From positions 1,302,001-1,366,000 of the forward strand of contig NZ_CP107964.1 of the NCBI RefSeq assembly GCF_041434935.1: DNA of 64,000 bases. The letters run 5' to 3'. Below are positions 54,027-63,208 of the stretch, in pieces; position 1 is the first letter of the stretch; each line of letters begins with the position of its first letter. The position numbers and the translations under genes are program-made. A model generated the notes under the pieces. That model searched no databases, was not told where the DNA came from, and worked only from the letters and a program-made list of their open reading frames with translations. This DNA comes from Kitasatospora sp. NBC_00374 (lineage in GTDB: Bacteria; Actinomycetota; Actinomycetes; Streptomycetales; Streptomycetaceae).

Positions 54027-55268
54027 ATGACGACGATCGAGGAGAGGCCGCTGGCGCCCGGCCCGGGCCGACCGCCCGGCACCCTGCGCTCGCTGGGTGC
54101 TGCGGGTGGACGGCGGTACGCGGCGGCGCTGGTGGTGGACGCGGTGGGGGCGGGGCTGCTGCGGCCGTTCCTGCTGCTGTACGGCGTGGGCGTGCTGGGG
54201 ATGGGGGTGGGACGCGCCGGGCTGGCGCTCTCGCTGGGCATGCTGGCGGGGCTGGCGGTGGTGCCGCTGACCGGCCGGTGGATCGACCGGGGTGCCCGGA
54301 GCCTGCCGGTGGCGGCGACCCTCGTGGTCAGGGCGGCCGGTGTGGGGGTGCTGCTGGCGGGGCACGGTGCGGGCGGTTTCACGGTGGCCGCGGTGCTGCT
54401 GGGCGTGGGCAGTCAGTCCTGGCCGACCACGCACGCGGCGTTCGTCGCGACGCTGGTGACCGGCCGGGTCCGGGACGCGGCGCTGGCCGCCGGCCGGTCG
54501 CTGCGCAATGCCGGGCTCGGCGTCGGGGCGCTGATCGCCACGGTGGTGCTCTCGGGCGGCGCGGGCGCCCTGCGGGTGCTCGCGCTGGTGACGGGCGCGG
54601 CCTGTCTGACGGCCGCCGCCCTGGTGGGGTCGATGCGGGTGTCGGCGGCGCGGGTGCCGGCGGCGCGGGTGGCCGGGGCGCGGGTGGCCGGGGCGCAGCC
54701 GGACGGCACGGCGTGGCTCGGCGCGTTGAGCGTCGCCAACCTGCCGTACGCGTTCTGCTTCGACGTGCTGGAGGTGGCGCTGCCCGCCCTGCTGGTGACC
54801 GGTCTGCACGCCTCGCCCGGGTGGCCGTCCGGGATCTTCGTCGGGAACACCGTGCTGGTGATCACCCTTCAGGTGGCACTGGTGGTCCGGCTGTCCCGGT
54901 ATCCGCGGCGGACGGTGTTCGGCTGGGCGGGATGGCTGCTGGCGGTCGCGTACCTGGGGTTCTGGGCGGCGGGCGGCCTCGGCGGGACGGCGGGCGCCGC
55001 GGCGGTGGCGGGGGTCTCGGTGCTCTACACCGTCGGCGAGATCCTGTACGCGGGGTCGGGGACGGCGCTGGTGGTGGCCTCGGCGCCGCCGCAGCTGCTC
55101 GGCCGCGCGCTGGCCCGCTGGGAGCTGTCCACCGGTCTCGGCCGGGCGGCGGCGCCGGCCGCGCTGACGGGGCTGCTGGCGGTCGGGCCGGGCGTGCTGT
55201 GGGGCGTCATGGCGGTCGGGACGGCACTGGCGGCACTGGCCGTCCGGCGGCTCGCCCCGGCGCGCTGA
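54027..55268 (+). CDS. MFS transporter
   Basis: A 413-residue major facilitator with 12 predicted helices. The cytosolic loop VVPLTGRWIDRGARSLPVA after helix 2 is the usual MFS loop 2-3 motif (GxxxDRxGRR-like). A loop rich in repeated RVPAARVAGARVAGAQ joins the two halves. It is probably a drug or metabolite exporter under control of the divergent ArsR-like protein. The substrate cannot be assigned. Confidence 0.9.
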   Translation: MTTIEERPLAPGPGRPPGTLRSLGAAGGRRYAAALVVDAVGAGLLRPFLLLYGVGVLGMGVGRAGLALSLGMLAGLAVVPLTGRWIDRGARSLPVAATLVVRAAGVGVLLAGHGAGGFTVAAVLLGVGSQSWPTTHAAFVATLVTGRVRDAALAAGRSLRNAGLGVGALIATVVLSGGAGALRVLALVTGAACLTAAALVGSMRVSAARVPAARVAGARVAGAQPDGTAWLGALSVANLPYAFCFDVLEVALPALLVTGLHASPGWPSGIFVGNTVLVITLQVALVVRLSRYPRRTVFGWAGWLLAVAYLGFWAAGGLGGTAGAAAVAGVSVLYTVGEILYAGSGTALVVASAPPQLLGRALARWELSTGLGRAAAPAALTGLLAVGPGVLWGVMAVGTALAALAVRRLAPAR

Positions 55269-55321
55269 CGGTGCGTCGGGGCGGGCCGGGGCGTGGCGGG
55301 CCGAGGCGGGCCGGGCCGGTG

Positions 55322-56179
55322 TCAGGCGAGGACGGCGGCCGCGCGCGGGTGGACCGGGGCGCTGAGCGACGGGTCGACCAGGACCGGGTCCTCGGCGCGG
55401 GCCCGCGCCAGCACTCCGGGGTCGAGCGTGGCGACGGCCAGGCCGGGGTCGGCGGTGCCCGCGTCGGCCAGCAGGGTGCCGTCCGGGTTCCAGGCGGCGC
55501 TGCCGCCGCAGCCGTGGTAGGCGCCGCTGGGCGCACTGTGGTTGGCCAGCAGGGCGTAGCTGGTGTTGTCCAGGGCGCGGGCGGGGAAGACCGTGGCCCG
55601 CTGGTGTTCGCCGCTGCCGCGGCCGAGCATCGCTCCGACCAGGTAGGCGTGGGCACCGTCGAGGGCGGCGGCGCGGGCGTGTTCGGGGTAGCCCATGTCC
55701 CAGCAGATGCCGAGGCCGAGGCGCCAGGTGTCCAGCGTCAGGGTGCAGCCGCGGGTGCCGGGGGTGAGGCCGGCGGCGCGCTCGTCGGGGGTGACGTGCT
55801 GCTTGTCGTACTGGACGGCGAAGCGTCCGTCACGGCCCAGGACCAGGACGGAGATGCGCAGCTCACCCGTGCCGGGGTCCCGGGTGGGGGCGCCGGCGAC
55901 GACGGCGGTGCGGGTCTCGGCGCAGGCGGCGGCGAGCGGGTCCAGCCGCGGGTCCGCCGGGCTCACCGTGTGGGTGGCGGGGTCGGCGACGATGCCGGCG
56001 AGTTCGTACCCGGTGAGGAACAGTTCGGGCAGGACGAGCAGGTCGGCGCCCCGGTCGGCGGCGCGGCGCAGCAGGTCGGCGGCGGTGGCGACGTTGGCGG
56101 CGATGTCCAGCGCGGCGCAGCCGGCCTGGCCCGCCGCCACGGTGAGCGGGGCGGCGGGCGGAGCATGAAGATCGTTCAT
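55322..56179 (-). CDS. carbon-nitrogen hydrolase (nitrilase superfamily)
   Basis: A 285-residue amidase/nitrilase-fold protein. The Glu-Lys-Cys triad is visible in LLVLPELFLTGYEL (Glu), VQYDKQHVTPDE (Lys) and LGICWDMGYPEHARAAAL (Cys). It probably hydrolyses an amide or carbamoyl compound (omega-amidase, N-carbamoylputrescine or aliphatic amidase types); the substrate is unknown. The start is the ATG at 56179. It is convergent with the MFS gene and divergent from the signal peptidase gene. Confidence 0.92.
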   Translation of the reverse strand: MNDLHAPPAAPLTVAAGQAGCAALDIAANVATAADLLRRAADRGADLLVLPELFLTGYELAGIVADPATHTVSPADPRLDPLAAACAETRTAVVAGAPTRDPGTGELRISVLVLGRDGRFAVQYDKQHVTPDERAAGLTPGTRGCTLTLDTWRLGLGICWDMGYPEHARAAALDGAHAYLVGAMLGRGSGEHQRATVFPARALDNTSYALLANHSAPSGAYHGCGGSAAWNPDGTLLADAGTADPGLAVATLDPGVLARARAEDPVLVDPSLSAPVHPRAAAVLA

Positions 56180-56397
56180 GGCTGCCCAACGTACACCGGG
56201 CGGCCGTGCCCGGGCCCGGGGCCCGGACGGGTCTCGGCGGGCCTGGACGGGAACGGGGGCCTGGACGGGCGGGCGGTCCCGAGCGGGCTGCGACTCGGTC
56301 CGCGCACCGGCGGGGCTGGGTCGGCGACCGCTCGCAGGCCGTCCGTACGATGTGCCGATCCGACCGGGTGGTCGGGCCGGCGACAGGACGGACGGGC

Positions 56398-57087
56398 ATG
56401 GCACAGGCGGCGCAGACAGCTCAACCGGCGCGGACGGCAGCGGGCGGACGGCGGACCGGGATCTGGGCGGCGCTCGCCGTGCTGGCGCTGGGAGTGCTGC
56501 TGATGATCGGCGCGGTGGCCGTCGTGTTCGACCACTACCGGGTGAGCCGGGTGGTCGGCACCTCGATGGAGCCCACCCTGCACAAGGGCGACAACCTGGT
56601 GCTGGAGGTCGTCGACCCCGGCGAGGTGCGGCGCGGCGACATCGTCATGCTCACCGCGCCCGACCCGATCGGGCCGGGGATGGTGGTCAAGCGGGTGGTC
56701 GGGGTGGGCGGTGACGAGCTGTCCAGCGACGCGGCCGGGTACCTGCAGCTGGACGGCCGGACGGTGCCGGAGCCCTATGTCACGGCAACCGACCGGGGCA
56801 AGCCGGTCGCGGCCACCAAGGTGCCCGAGGGCCGGCTCTTCCTGCTGGGCGACAACCGGCCCGACTCCCTGGACTCCCGGTACTACGACACCGGGCGCCT
56901 GGGGACCGTCGCCGGTACCGACGTGCGGCAGCGCCTGGTCTGGAGCTCGGGCGGCATCGGCACGCTGCCGGCGCCGTTCGTGGTCCTCGTCGCCGGGCTG
57001 CTGGTCGGTGCCGCCGGCGCGGTGGGACTGGCGGTCGCGGTGGGGCTGGCGTCCCGCCGCCGCCGGCCCGGGGCAGCCCCGGCCTGA
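56398..57087 (+). CDS. signal peptidase I (S26)
   Basis: A 229-residue type I signal peptidase with an N-terminal membrane anchor (AALAVLALGVLLMIGAVAVV) and an additional hydrophobic C-terminal helix. The catalytic Ser is in RVVGTSMEPTLHKGD and the Lys in VVKRVVGVGGDELSS; LFLLGDNRPDSLDSRYY is the family box E. It removes signal peptides from exported proteins at the outer face of the membrane. Streptomyces typically have several paralogues. The ATG at 56398 has AGGACGG upstream. Confidence 0.94.
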   Translation: MAQAAQTAQPARTAAGGRRTGIWAALAVLALGVLLMIGAVAVVFDHYRVSRVVGTSMEPTLHKGDNLVLEVVDPGEVRRGDIVMLTAPDPIGPGMVVKRVVGVGGDELSSDAAGYLQLDGRTVPEPYVTATDRGKPVAATKVPEGRLFLLGDNRPDSLDSRYYDTGRLGTVAGTDVRQRLVWSSGGIGTLPAPFVVLVAGLLVGAAGAVGLAVAVGLASRRRRPGAAPA

Positions 57088-57229
57088 CGCGCGCCGACCG
57101 GCTTGACGGGTTGTCATGCATTTGGCACCGGTTGGTGACCGGTTCGCCCGCGGTTCACCGGCCGGTGGGGCCGTACGCCCTAGGGTGCGGGACGGAATGC
57201 GCCGGGCCCGCCAGCAGGGAGAGCAGCAC

Positions 57230-58456
57230 ATGACGAACCGTCCGACCGAGGAGAACTCCTCCCGCCGCTCGTTCCTGCGCGCCACCGGGGCCGTCAGCCT
57301 CGGGGTCGCCGCACTGGGCGCCACCGGTGTCACGGAGGCCGCCGCCGAGGACCTCGACAGCGGCCCCGCCGACGCGCGGGCGGCCACCGGCACCCGCCCG
57401 CCGGTCCGCACCGGCACCGGGCTCGACCGGCTCCCGCACCCGCTGGTCGTCGCCCACCGCGGCGCCAGCGGCTACCGCCCAGAGCACACCCTCGGCTCGT
57501 ACGAACTGGCCCTGGAGCTGGGCGCCGACGTCATCGAGCAGGATCTCGTCCCCACCAGGGACGGCCACCTGGTGGTCCGGCACGAGAACAACATCGCGGA
57601 GACCACCGACGTCGCCGACCACCCGGAGTTCGCGACCCGCAGGACCACCAGGACGGTCGACGGCGTGGCCCTGACCGGGTGGTTCACCGAGGACTTCACC
57701 CTCGCCGAGCTGCGCACCCTGCGCGCCAAGGAGCGGCTGCCGCAGCAGCGCCAGCGCAACACCCTGTACGACGGCCGCTGGCCGATCCCCACCTTCCGCG
57801 AGGTCACCGAGTTCGCCGCGCGCCGCTCCCGCACCCTCGGCCGGGACGTCTGGCTGTACGTCGAGACCAAGCACCCCAGCTACTTCCGCTCGATCGGGCT
57901 GCCCCTGGAGGAGCGGCTGGCGGACGAGCTGCGCCGGGCCGGCCTGGCGGGCCGTCAGGGCCGGGCGATCCTGCAGTCCTTCGAGCCCAGCAGCCTCCAG
58001 CGGCTGGCGAAGCTGGTCGGCAACCCCCGGATCCAGCTGCTGAGCGGCGCCACCACCCGCCCGTACGACTTCGTGCTCGCCGGCGACACCCGGACCGTCG
58101 CCGACCTGGTCAAGCCCGACGGGCTGCGCTGGCTGGCCGGCTTCTCGCACGGCCTCGGCCCCACCACCGAGCTGATCGCCCCGACCGACCCCGCCACCGG
58201 CCGGCTCACCCGGCCCACCACCCTGGTCGCCGACGCCCACCGGGCCAGGCTGGTGCTGCACCCGTACACCGTCCGCAACGAGAACGGCTTCCTGCCCGCC
58301 GACTTCCGCCGCGGCACCGACCCGGCCGCCTACGGCGACGCGATCGGCTGGGCCAAGCGGCTGTACGAGCTGGGCGTGGACGGCTTCTTCACCGACAACA
58401 GCGACACCACCGTGCTGGCCCGCGGCGACTTCTGGGCCTCGCAGGGCGTGGGCTGA
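57230..58456 (+). CDS. secreted glycerophosphodiester phosphodiesterase
   Basis: A 408-residue Tat-exported TIM-barrel enzyme. The leader is SSRRSFLRATGAVSLGVAA. The catalytic start VVAHRGASGYRPEHTLGSYE and VIEQDLVPTRDGHLVVRHE give the His/Glu/Asp/His metal site. It hydrolyses glycerophosphodiesters, as in the GlpQ family, releasing glycerol-3-phosphate; teichoic-acid or lipid scavenging is the likely role. The ATG at 57230 follows GGGAG. A long-loop hairpin follows at 58469. Confidence 0.95.
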   Translation: MTNRPTEENSSRRSFLRATGAVSLGVAALGATGVTEAAAEDLDSGPADARAATGTRPPVRTGTGLDRLPHPLVVAHRGASGYRPEHTLGSYELALELGADVIEQDLVPTRDGHLVVRHENNIAETTDVADHPEFATRRTTRTVDGVALTGWFTEDFTLAELRTLRAKERLPQQRQRNTLYDGRWPIPTFREVTEFAARRSRTLGRDVWLYVETKHPSYFRSIGLPLEERLADELRRAGLAGRQGRAILQSFEPSSLQRLAKLVGNPRIQLLSGATTRPYDFVLAGDTRTVADLVKPDGLRWLAGFSHGLGPTTELIAPTDPATGRLTRPTTLVADAHRARLVLHPYTVRNENGFLPADFRRGTDPAAYGDAIGWAKRLYELGVDGFFTDNSDTTVLARGDFWASQGVG

Positions 58457-58468
58457 CGCCGCGTCCGG

Positions 58469-58531
58469 CCGGCCCGCCGCGTACTGCGAACCGGTGTCGC
58501 CGGGCGGCGCCACGCATGCGCGGCGGGCCGG
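58469..58531 (+). terminator. long-loop hairpin after the GDPD gene
   Basis: Perfect 13-bp arms (58469-58481, 58519-58531) separated by 37 bases, just after the GDPD stop and before the ferritin-like gene. Confidence 0.5.
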
Positions 58532-58581
58532 CGTGGAAGGCGTGCCGGAGCGAACCGGCCGATCCACGCATGGGAGTACGC

Positions 58582-59118
58582 ATGACCACCGACGACTTCG
58601 TCCTCGATGTCAGCAGGATCCGCGAGGAGGCCTTGCGGAAGATGTCCCGGGGCCCGGTCACCGGGACCTACGGTCTGGACACCGAGAAGGTGATCGCCGT
58701 CCTCAACGACGTCGTGGCGACCGAGGTGGTGTGCTGGCTGCGCTACACCCGGCACGCGATCTCCGCCACGGGCATCGACCGCTCCCAGGTCGCGGCCGAG
58801 TTCACCGAGCACGCCGCCGCGGAGATGCAGCACGCGCTGCGCGCCGCGGAACGCGTCTCGCAGCTCGGCGGGCAGCCCGACTTCGACCCGGCGACGCTCG
58901 CCCGGCGCTCCCACACCGACTACACGGCGCCGGACGAGAAGGACCTCAAGGCCATGCTGGAGCACAACCTGCTGGCCGAGCGGATCGTGATCTCGACCTA
59001 CCAGGAGATCGCCCGCTGGGTCGGGGACCACGACCCGACGACCCGGCGGCTGATCGAGTCGATCCTGGAGGAGGAGGAAGAACACGCGGACGACCTGAGC
59101 GACCTGCTCGCGATCTGA
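58582..59118 (+). CDS. ferritin-like/bacterioferritin-type protein
   Basis: A 178-residue four-helix bundle. Metal-ligand patterns are NDVVATEVVCWLRYTRHAI, EFTEHAAAEMQHALRAAERV (ExxH-like) and EHNLLAERIVISTYQEIARW, ending in EEEEEHADDLSDLL. This is the DUF- or bacterioferritin-like family of iron storage or Dps-related proteins, common beside stress genes. GGGAG lies six bases before the ATG at 58582; an upstream in-frame ATG at 58570 is an alternative. Enzymatic detail (ferroxidase or not) is not determinable. Confidence 0.88.
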   Translation: MTTDDFVLDVSRIREEALRKMSRGPVTGTYGLDTEKVIAVLNDVVATEVVCWLRYTRHAISATGIDRSQVAAEFTEHAAAEMQHALRAAERVSQLGGQPDFDPATLARRSHTDYTAPDEKDLKAMLEHNLLAERIVISTYQEIARWVGDHDPTTRRLIESILEEEEEHADDLSDLLAI

Positions 59119-59166
59119 CGCGGCCCGGACCGGTCGACCGGTGCTCCGAGGTCTGCGGCGGGCCGG

Positions 59167-61248
59167 TCAGGCGGCCGGTGGCGCGACACGGACCGCGAGG
59201 ACGGTCACGTCGTCCGAGTGCCGGCGGTTGCGGAGCCGGCCCATCAGACGGTCGCAGAGCTCGGGCAGGGGCGCGGCCACGAGGTCGCGGAGCAGGTCGA
59301 GCAGGGAGCGCAGCCCCTCGTCGATGTCCTCCACCCGGCTCTCGACCAGGCCGTCGGTGTACATCACCACCGTGTCACCGGGCCGCAGCCGGGTGGTGAG
59401 CGTCCGGTAGTCGCCGCCTCCCACGCCGAGCGGGACCCCCGGTTCGACGTCGAGCAGTTCCGGGCCGCGCCCGGGCCCGAGGACGACCGGCGGCGGGTGG
59501 CCCGCGTCGGCCAGCCGCAGTTCGCCGCTGCCCGGGTCGAAGATCCCGTAGAGCGAGGTGGCGATCTGCGGGCCGAGGCCCTCGGTGATCCGGTCGAGGT
59601 GGTGCAGCAGCCGGGCCGGCGGCAGCCCCAGCCCGGCCAGGGTGGACGCGGCGGTCCGCAGCCGTCCCATGGTGGTGGCCGCCTCGATGCCGCTGCCCAT
59701 CACGTCGCCCACGGCCAGCGCCGTCCGGTCCTCGGGCAGCGGGATGACGTCGAACCAGTCGCCGCCCACCTCGTCCGCCTCGTCGGCGGGCTGGTAACGG
59801 TAGGCGATCTCCAGCCCCGGGCGGGCGGCGGCGGGGCTGGGCAGCAGCCCGCGCTGCAGGGCCACGGCGGTGTTGCGGGCCCGCTGGTACCAGCGGGCGT
59901 TGTCGATGGACACCGCCGCGCGGGCGGCCAGTTCGGTCGCGAGCAGCACGTCGTCCTCGTCGATCGGGTCGGGGTTCTCGGCCCGCTTGAGGTCGAGGAC
60001 CCCGAGCACCTCGCCCCGGGCGATCAGCGGCACGGCCAGATACGAGTGCACACCCGCCTCCGCGAGCAGGGCTGCCGCCTCGGCACTCCGGGCGATCCGG
60101 GGGAGGTCCTCCGGGCCGACCGTCCGCAGATGGACCGGCCGGCCGGTGCGGGCGCACTGCGTCACCAGGCGGTCCTCGCCGTACTCGGCGGCCTCGCCGG
60201 GCCGGTCGGCGGCCACCGTCGCGGGGCCGGCCCGGTCGGAGGCCACGGCGAGCGCGCGGAAGCAGGTCGCCCCGGCCGCGACCTCGGAGCGCCGGTGCCC
60301 GGGGAGCAGGGCGTCGATGACGTCCACCGCGGCGATGTCCGCGACGACCGGGACGCACAGTTGGGCCAGTTCCTCGGCGGTGTGCTCCAGGTTGAGGGTG
60401 GTGCCGATGTTCAGGGAGGCGTCCGCGACCAGTGCGAGCCTGCGGCGGCTGCGTTCGAGTTCGAGGTGCTCCCGGTGGCGCTCGCTCGCGTCGACGACCG
60501 AGACGGCCAGGCCGAGCACCGTGCCCTGGGCGTCGTCGAGCCGGTAGAAGGAGGCCGACCAGGCCTGGGGGCCGGACCCGTCGGCCCGGGCCCGCGCGGT
60601 CGCCTTCCGGTCGACGACCGGCTGACCGGTGGCGAGCACCTCGGTCGCGGTGGCCCGGAACTCCTCGGGGTCGAGGAACGGCAGCGCGTCGGCGCCGCTG
60701 CGCCCGAGGTGCCGGTCCGCGGAGCTGCGGTTCATCGCGGCGAGGGCCGGGTTGACGGCCACACAGCGCAGATCGGTGTCCAGCACGGCGAGGCCGACCG
60801 GCGTCTGCGAGACCAGCCGGCCGGACAGCGCCAGGTCCCGTTCCAGCCGGACGGCCGCCGCCCGGTCCGCGACCAGCCCGAGGGCGAACACGCGGCCGTG
60901 CTCGTCGCGCAGCCGCATCGCGCGGACCTCCGCCAGCGTGGTGCCGCCGTCCTTGCCCCGGATGGGGAAGCCCCCCGCCCAGTGGCCCTCGCCGCGCATG
61001 ACCACGTCGAACAGCCGGGCCACCTCGGCGGTGTCGCGGTCCACGGCAAGCAGTTTGATCGCGCTGCGGCCGAGTACGTCCTCGGGGGTGTAGCCGAACA
61101 GCCGCTCCGCCTGCGGGCTCCACAGCACGATCCGCCCGCGCTCGTCGATCACCACCGCCGCCACACCGAGCTCGTCGAGGACCGCCAGCGGCCGCCGGGA
61201 CGCGCCCGGCACCGCCGTCGGCGCCTGCGGTCGGGCCGGCGGCTCCAT
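59167..61248 (-). CDS. PAS-PAS-GAF-PP2C (SpoIIE-type) phosphatase
   Basis: A 693-residue soluble signalling protein. The first PAS is at about 25-140 (VVIDERGRIVLWSPQAERLF GYTPEDV), the second PAS at about 150-275 (VGLAVLDTDLRCVAVNPALA), a GAF domain at about 300-450 and a PP2C/SpoIIE phosphatase at about 480-690 (VGGDWFDVIPLPEDRTALAV, GDVMGSGIEAATTMG, DTVVMYTDGLVESR, RHSDDVTVLAVRV). It dephosphorylates anti-anti-sigma proteins in the Streptomyces partner-switching network. The ATG at 61248 with GAGGAGAGAG upstream is preferred to the 61440 extension. Confidence 0.93.
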   Translation of the reverse strand: MEPPARPQAPTAVPGASRRPLAVLDELGVAAVVIDERGRIVLWSPQAERLFGYTPEDVLGRSAIKLLAVDRDTAEVARLFDVVMRGEGHWAGGFPIRGKDGGTTLAEVRAMRLRDEHGRVFALGLVADRAAAVRLERDLALSGRLVSQTPVGLAVLDTDLRCVAVNPALAAMNRSSADRHLGRSGADALPFLDPEEFRATATEVLATGQPVVDRKATARARADGSGPQAWSASFYRLDDAQGTVLGLAVSVVDASERHREHLELERSRRRLALVADASLNIGTTLNLEHTAEELAQLCVPVVADIAAVDVIDALLPGHRRSEVAAGATCFRALAVASDRAGPATVAADRPGEAAEYGEDRLVTQCARTGRPVHLRTVGPEDLPRIARSAEAAALLAEAGVHSYLAVPLIARGEVLGVLDLKRAENPDPIDEDDVLLATELAARAAVSIDNARWYQRARNTAVALQRGLLPSPAAARPGLEIAYRYQPADEADEVGGDWFDVIPLPEDRTALAVGDVMGSGIEAATTMGRLRTAASTLAGLGLPPARLLHHLDRITEGLGPQIATSLYGIFDPGSGELRLADAGHPPPVVLGPGRGPELLDVEPGVPLGVGGGDYRTLTTRLRPGDTVVMYTDGLVESRVEDIDEGLRSLLDLLRDLVAAPLPELCDRLMGRLRNRRHSDDVTVLAVRVAPPAA

Positions 61249-61474
61249 GGCGACTCTCTCCTCGCGGGCCTCGGCGTGCGCCCCGGGCTTGCGGTGCCCC
61301 TTGTCCAACAGCGTGCCGCAGTCGCAGGAGATCCGCCCGCCGTCGACCGGGCGGACCGAGAACGGGCGGACGGGCGGCCCGGGAGCGACGGGCGGGCGCT
61401 GCGCCGCTCCCCGCTCGGCAGCCCGGTCGACGTCCCGCACTCCGCACTCCGCAGCTCTGCACGCGTCCGCGCGG

Positions 61475-61660
61475 TCAGTCCTCGCCCAGCACCGCGTAGG
61501 ACTCGGCGTCGGCGAGGCGGTCGTGGTCGCTCACGTCGGGGGCGTTCCGGTGTTCGACGGTGCGCTCCGGCCCGTCCCGGCGGTCGGCGAGGCCCTGGCG
61601 GGCGGACTGCTGCTCGGCGGTGCGCTGCGCCGCGGGGCTGCGTTCCTGGCAACCGTTCAC
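61475..61660 (-). CDS. small acidic protein, 61 aa
   Basis: The GTG at 61660 has a good GAGGAG/GGAG site. The protein is MNGCQERSPAAQRTAEQQSA, RQGLADRRDGPERTVEHRNA, then DVSDHDRLADAESYAVLGED: hydrophilic, acidic at the C-terminus, without known domains. Function is unknown. It lies just upstream of the PP2C gene on the same strand and could be co-transcribed. Confidence 0.65.
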   Translation of the reverse strand: MNGCQERSPAAQRTAEQQSARQGLADRRDGPERTVEHRNAPDVSDHDRLADAESYAVLGED

Positions 61661-61790
61661 GGTGTGCTCCTCACTCCTCGGGGACGTACGGCGGGCCTCG
61701 CGGCCGCGGGGCCCTCGGCGCACGCGCCTACCCGGGCCGCCCCAGGTCACACGTCGGCCCGCGGGGCGCGCGGACAGGCCGCGGCCGGTC

Positions 61791-62021
61791 CTACGGGAGG
61801 TCGTCCGGGGGCGGCCCGGGCTCGGGGTCCTTCGGTGGCCGCCCGCGGCCGGGGATTCGGGTGACGCCGCCCGGCATCCGGCCGCCCTCGGTGAGTGCCC
61901 GGCGGAGCAGGAACTCGATCTGGGCGTTGGTGCTCCGCAGTTCGTCCGCGGCCCAGCGGGCGAGGGCGTCGTGAACGGCCGGGTCGAGTCGCAGCAGGAT
62001 CTTCTTGCGCTCCGTCGCCAC
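61791..62021 (-). CDS. ribbon-helix-helix (Arc/CopG-type) protein, 76 aa
   Basis: It begins [20 protein letters not shown] (GTG start at 62021), then [20 protein letters not shown] and [12 protein letters not shown], the beta-strand plus two-helix pattern of RHH DNA-binding proteins. The Pro/Gly-rich C-terminus is variable. AGGAGAGG is upstream. It starts 13 bases after the SPFH gene stop, so it is in one operon with it and probably regulates it. Confidence 0.85.
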   Translation of the reverse strand: MATERKKILLRLDPAVHDALARWAADELRSTNAQIEFLLRRALTEGGRMPGGVTRIPGRGRPPKDPEPGPPPDDLP

Positions 62022-62034
62022 CTGGCTACCTCTC

Positions 62035-63000
62035 CTACTGGTACAGCGAGCCGGTGTTGACCACGGGCTGGGTGCCGCGATCGCCGCAGAGCACGACCAG
62101 GAGGTTGCTGACCATCGCGGCCTTGCGCTCCTCGTCCAGCTCGACGACATTCTCCTCGGCGAGCCTCTCCAGGGCGAGGTTCACCATGCCGACCGCGCCT
62201 TCGACGATCAGACGCCGGGCCGCGACGACCGCGCCGGCCTGCTGACGCTGCAACATGACCTGGGCGACCTCGGGTGCGTAGGCGAGGCGGGTGATCCGCG
62301 ACTCGACCACCCGCACACCCGCGGACGCGACCCGGGCGTCGATCTCGGCGGACAGGGTGCGGGTGATCTCGTCGGCGCTGTCGCGCAGCGACATCTGTCC
62401 CTCGGCGTGCGCGTCGTAGGGGTAGCTGTTGGCGATGTGCCGGACGGCGGTCTCGGTCTGGATGGCGACGAACTCGACGTAGTCGTCGACCTCGTAGACG
62501 GCCTTGGCAGTGTCCTCGACCTGCCAGACCACGACGGCGGCTATCTGAATCGGGTTGCCGTCCGCGTCGTTGACCTTCGCGGTCTCGGTCTCGTGGTTGC
62601 GGATCCGGGTGGAGATCAGGCGACGGCTGGTGAACGGGTTCAGCCAGGTCAGGCCGTCCGCCCGGACGGTGCCGCGGTAGCGGCCGAGCAGCTGCACCAC
62701 CCTGGCCTGGCCCGGGGCGACCGCGGTGAGGCCGAAGGACGTCACCAGACCGGCCACGAACGCGAGCGGGCCGGCGATGAGGAGGGTGGCGCCGAGCGCG
62801 GACGCCTGGTCGGCCTGGATGACGCCGCCCGCGATCGTGAGGCCGATGCCCCCGAAGACCAGGAGCAGGGTCAGGGCGAGCATGGGCAGGCCCGGCGCAC
62901 CGACGATCACCCGCTCGGTGACCTTGGGTGCGGGCATCTCGACGGCGAAGCCGTCCGAGGCGGCGACGGGAGTGGCGGGGTCGGCTGACTGTGCGGCCAT
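62035..63000 (-). CDS. SPFH (stomatin/prohibitin) domain membrane protein
   Basis: A 321-residue protein with two N-terminal hydrophobic segments ([38 protein letters not shown]) and an SPFH domain at about 95-260 ([40 protein letters not shown]), ending in a helical tail. SPFH proteins scaffold membrane microdomains and can be linked to phage or stress responses. The start is the ATG at 63000. It is followed 13 bases later by the RHH gene, and is divergent from the DMT transporter. Confidence 0.92.
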   Translation of the reverse strand: MAAQSADPATPVAASDGFAVEMPAPKVTERVIVGAPGLPMLALTLLLVFGGIGLTIAGGVIQADQASALGATLLIAGPLAFVAGLVTSFGLTAVAPGQARVVQLLGRYRGTVRADGLTWLNPFTSRRLISTRIRNHETETAKVNDADGNPIQIAAVVVWQVEDTAKAVYEVDDYVEFVAIQTETAVRHIANSYPYDAHAEGQMSLRDSADEITRTLSAEIDARVASAGVRVVESRITRLAYAPEVAQVMLQRQQAGAVVAARRLIVEGAVGMVNLALERLAEENVVELDEERKAAMVSNLLVVLCGDRGTQPVVNTGSLYQ

Positions 63001-63208
63001 GGCGGGTCTGCTCCTTCGATCCGGTGCGTAGGCACGAAACTAGCATAGTGATATCACTTAAATGCCCGTCGGGGAACGGCCGCGCCCCCAGGACCGTTGC
63101 CAGGGGATCCGCCGAGGTGTCGCCGCGCTGCTCCCCGCTCCCGGGCGGCACCGACCGCAGGATGGGGTGAGCGGCCGCGGAGGCCGGAGCCCGCCGCAGG
63201 AGGCGCCC

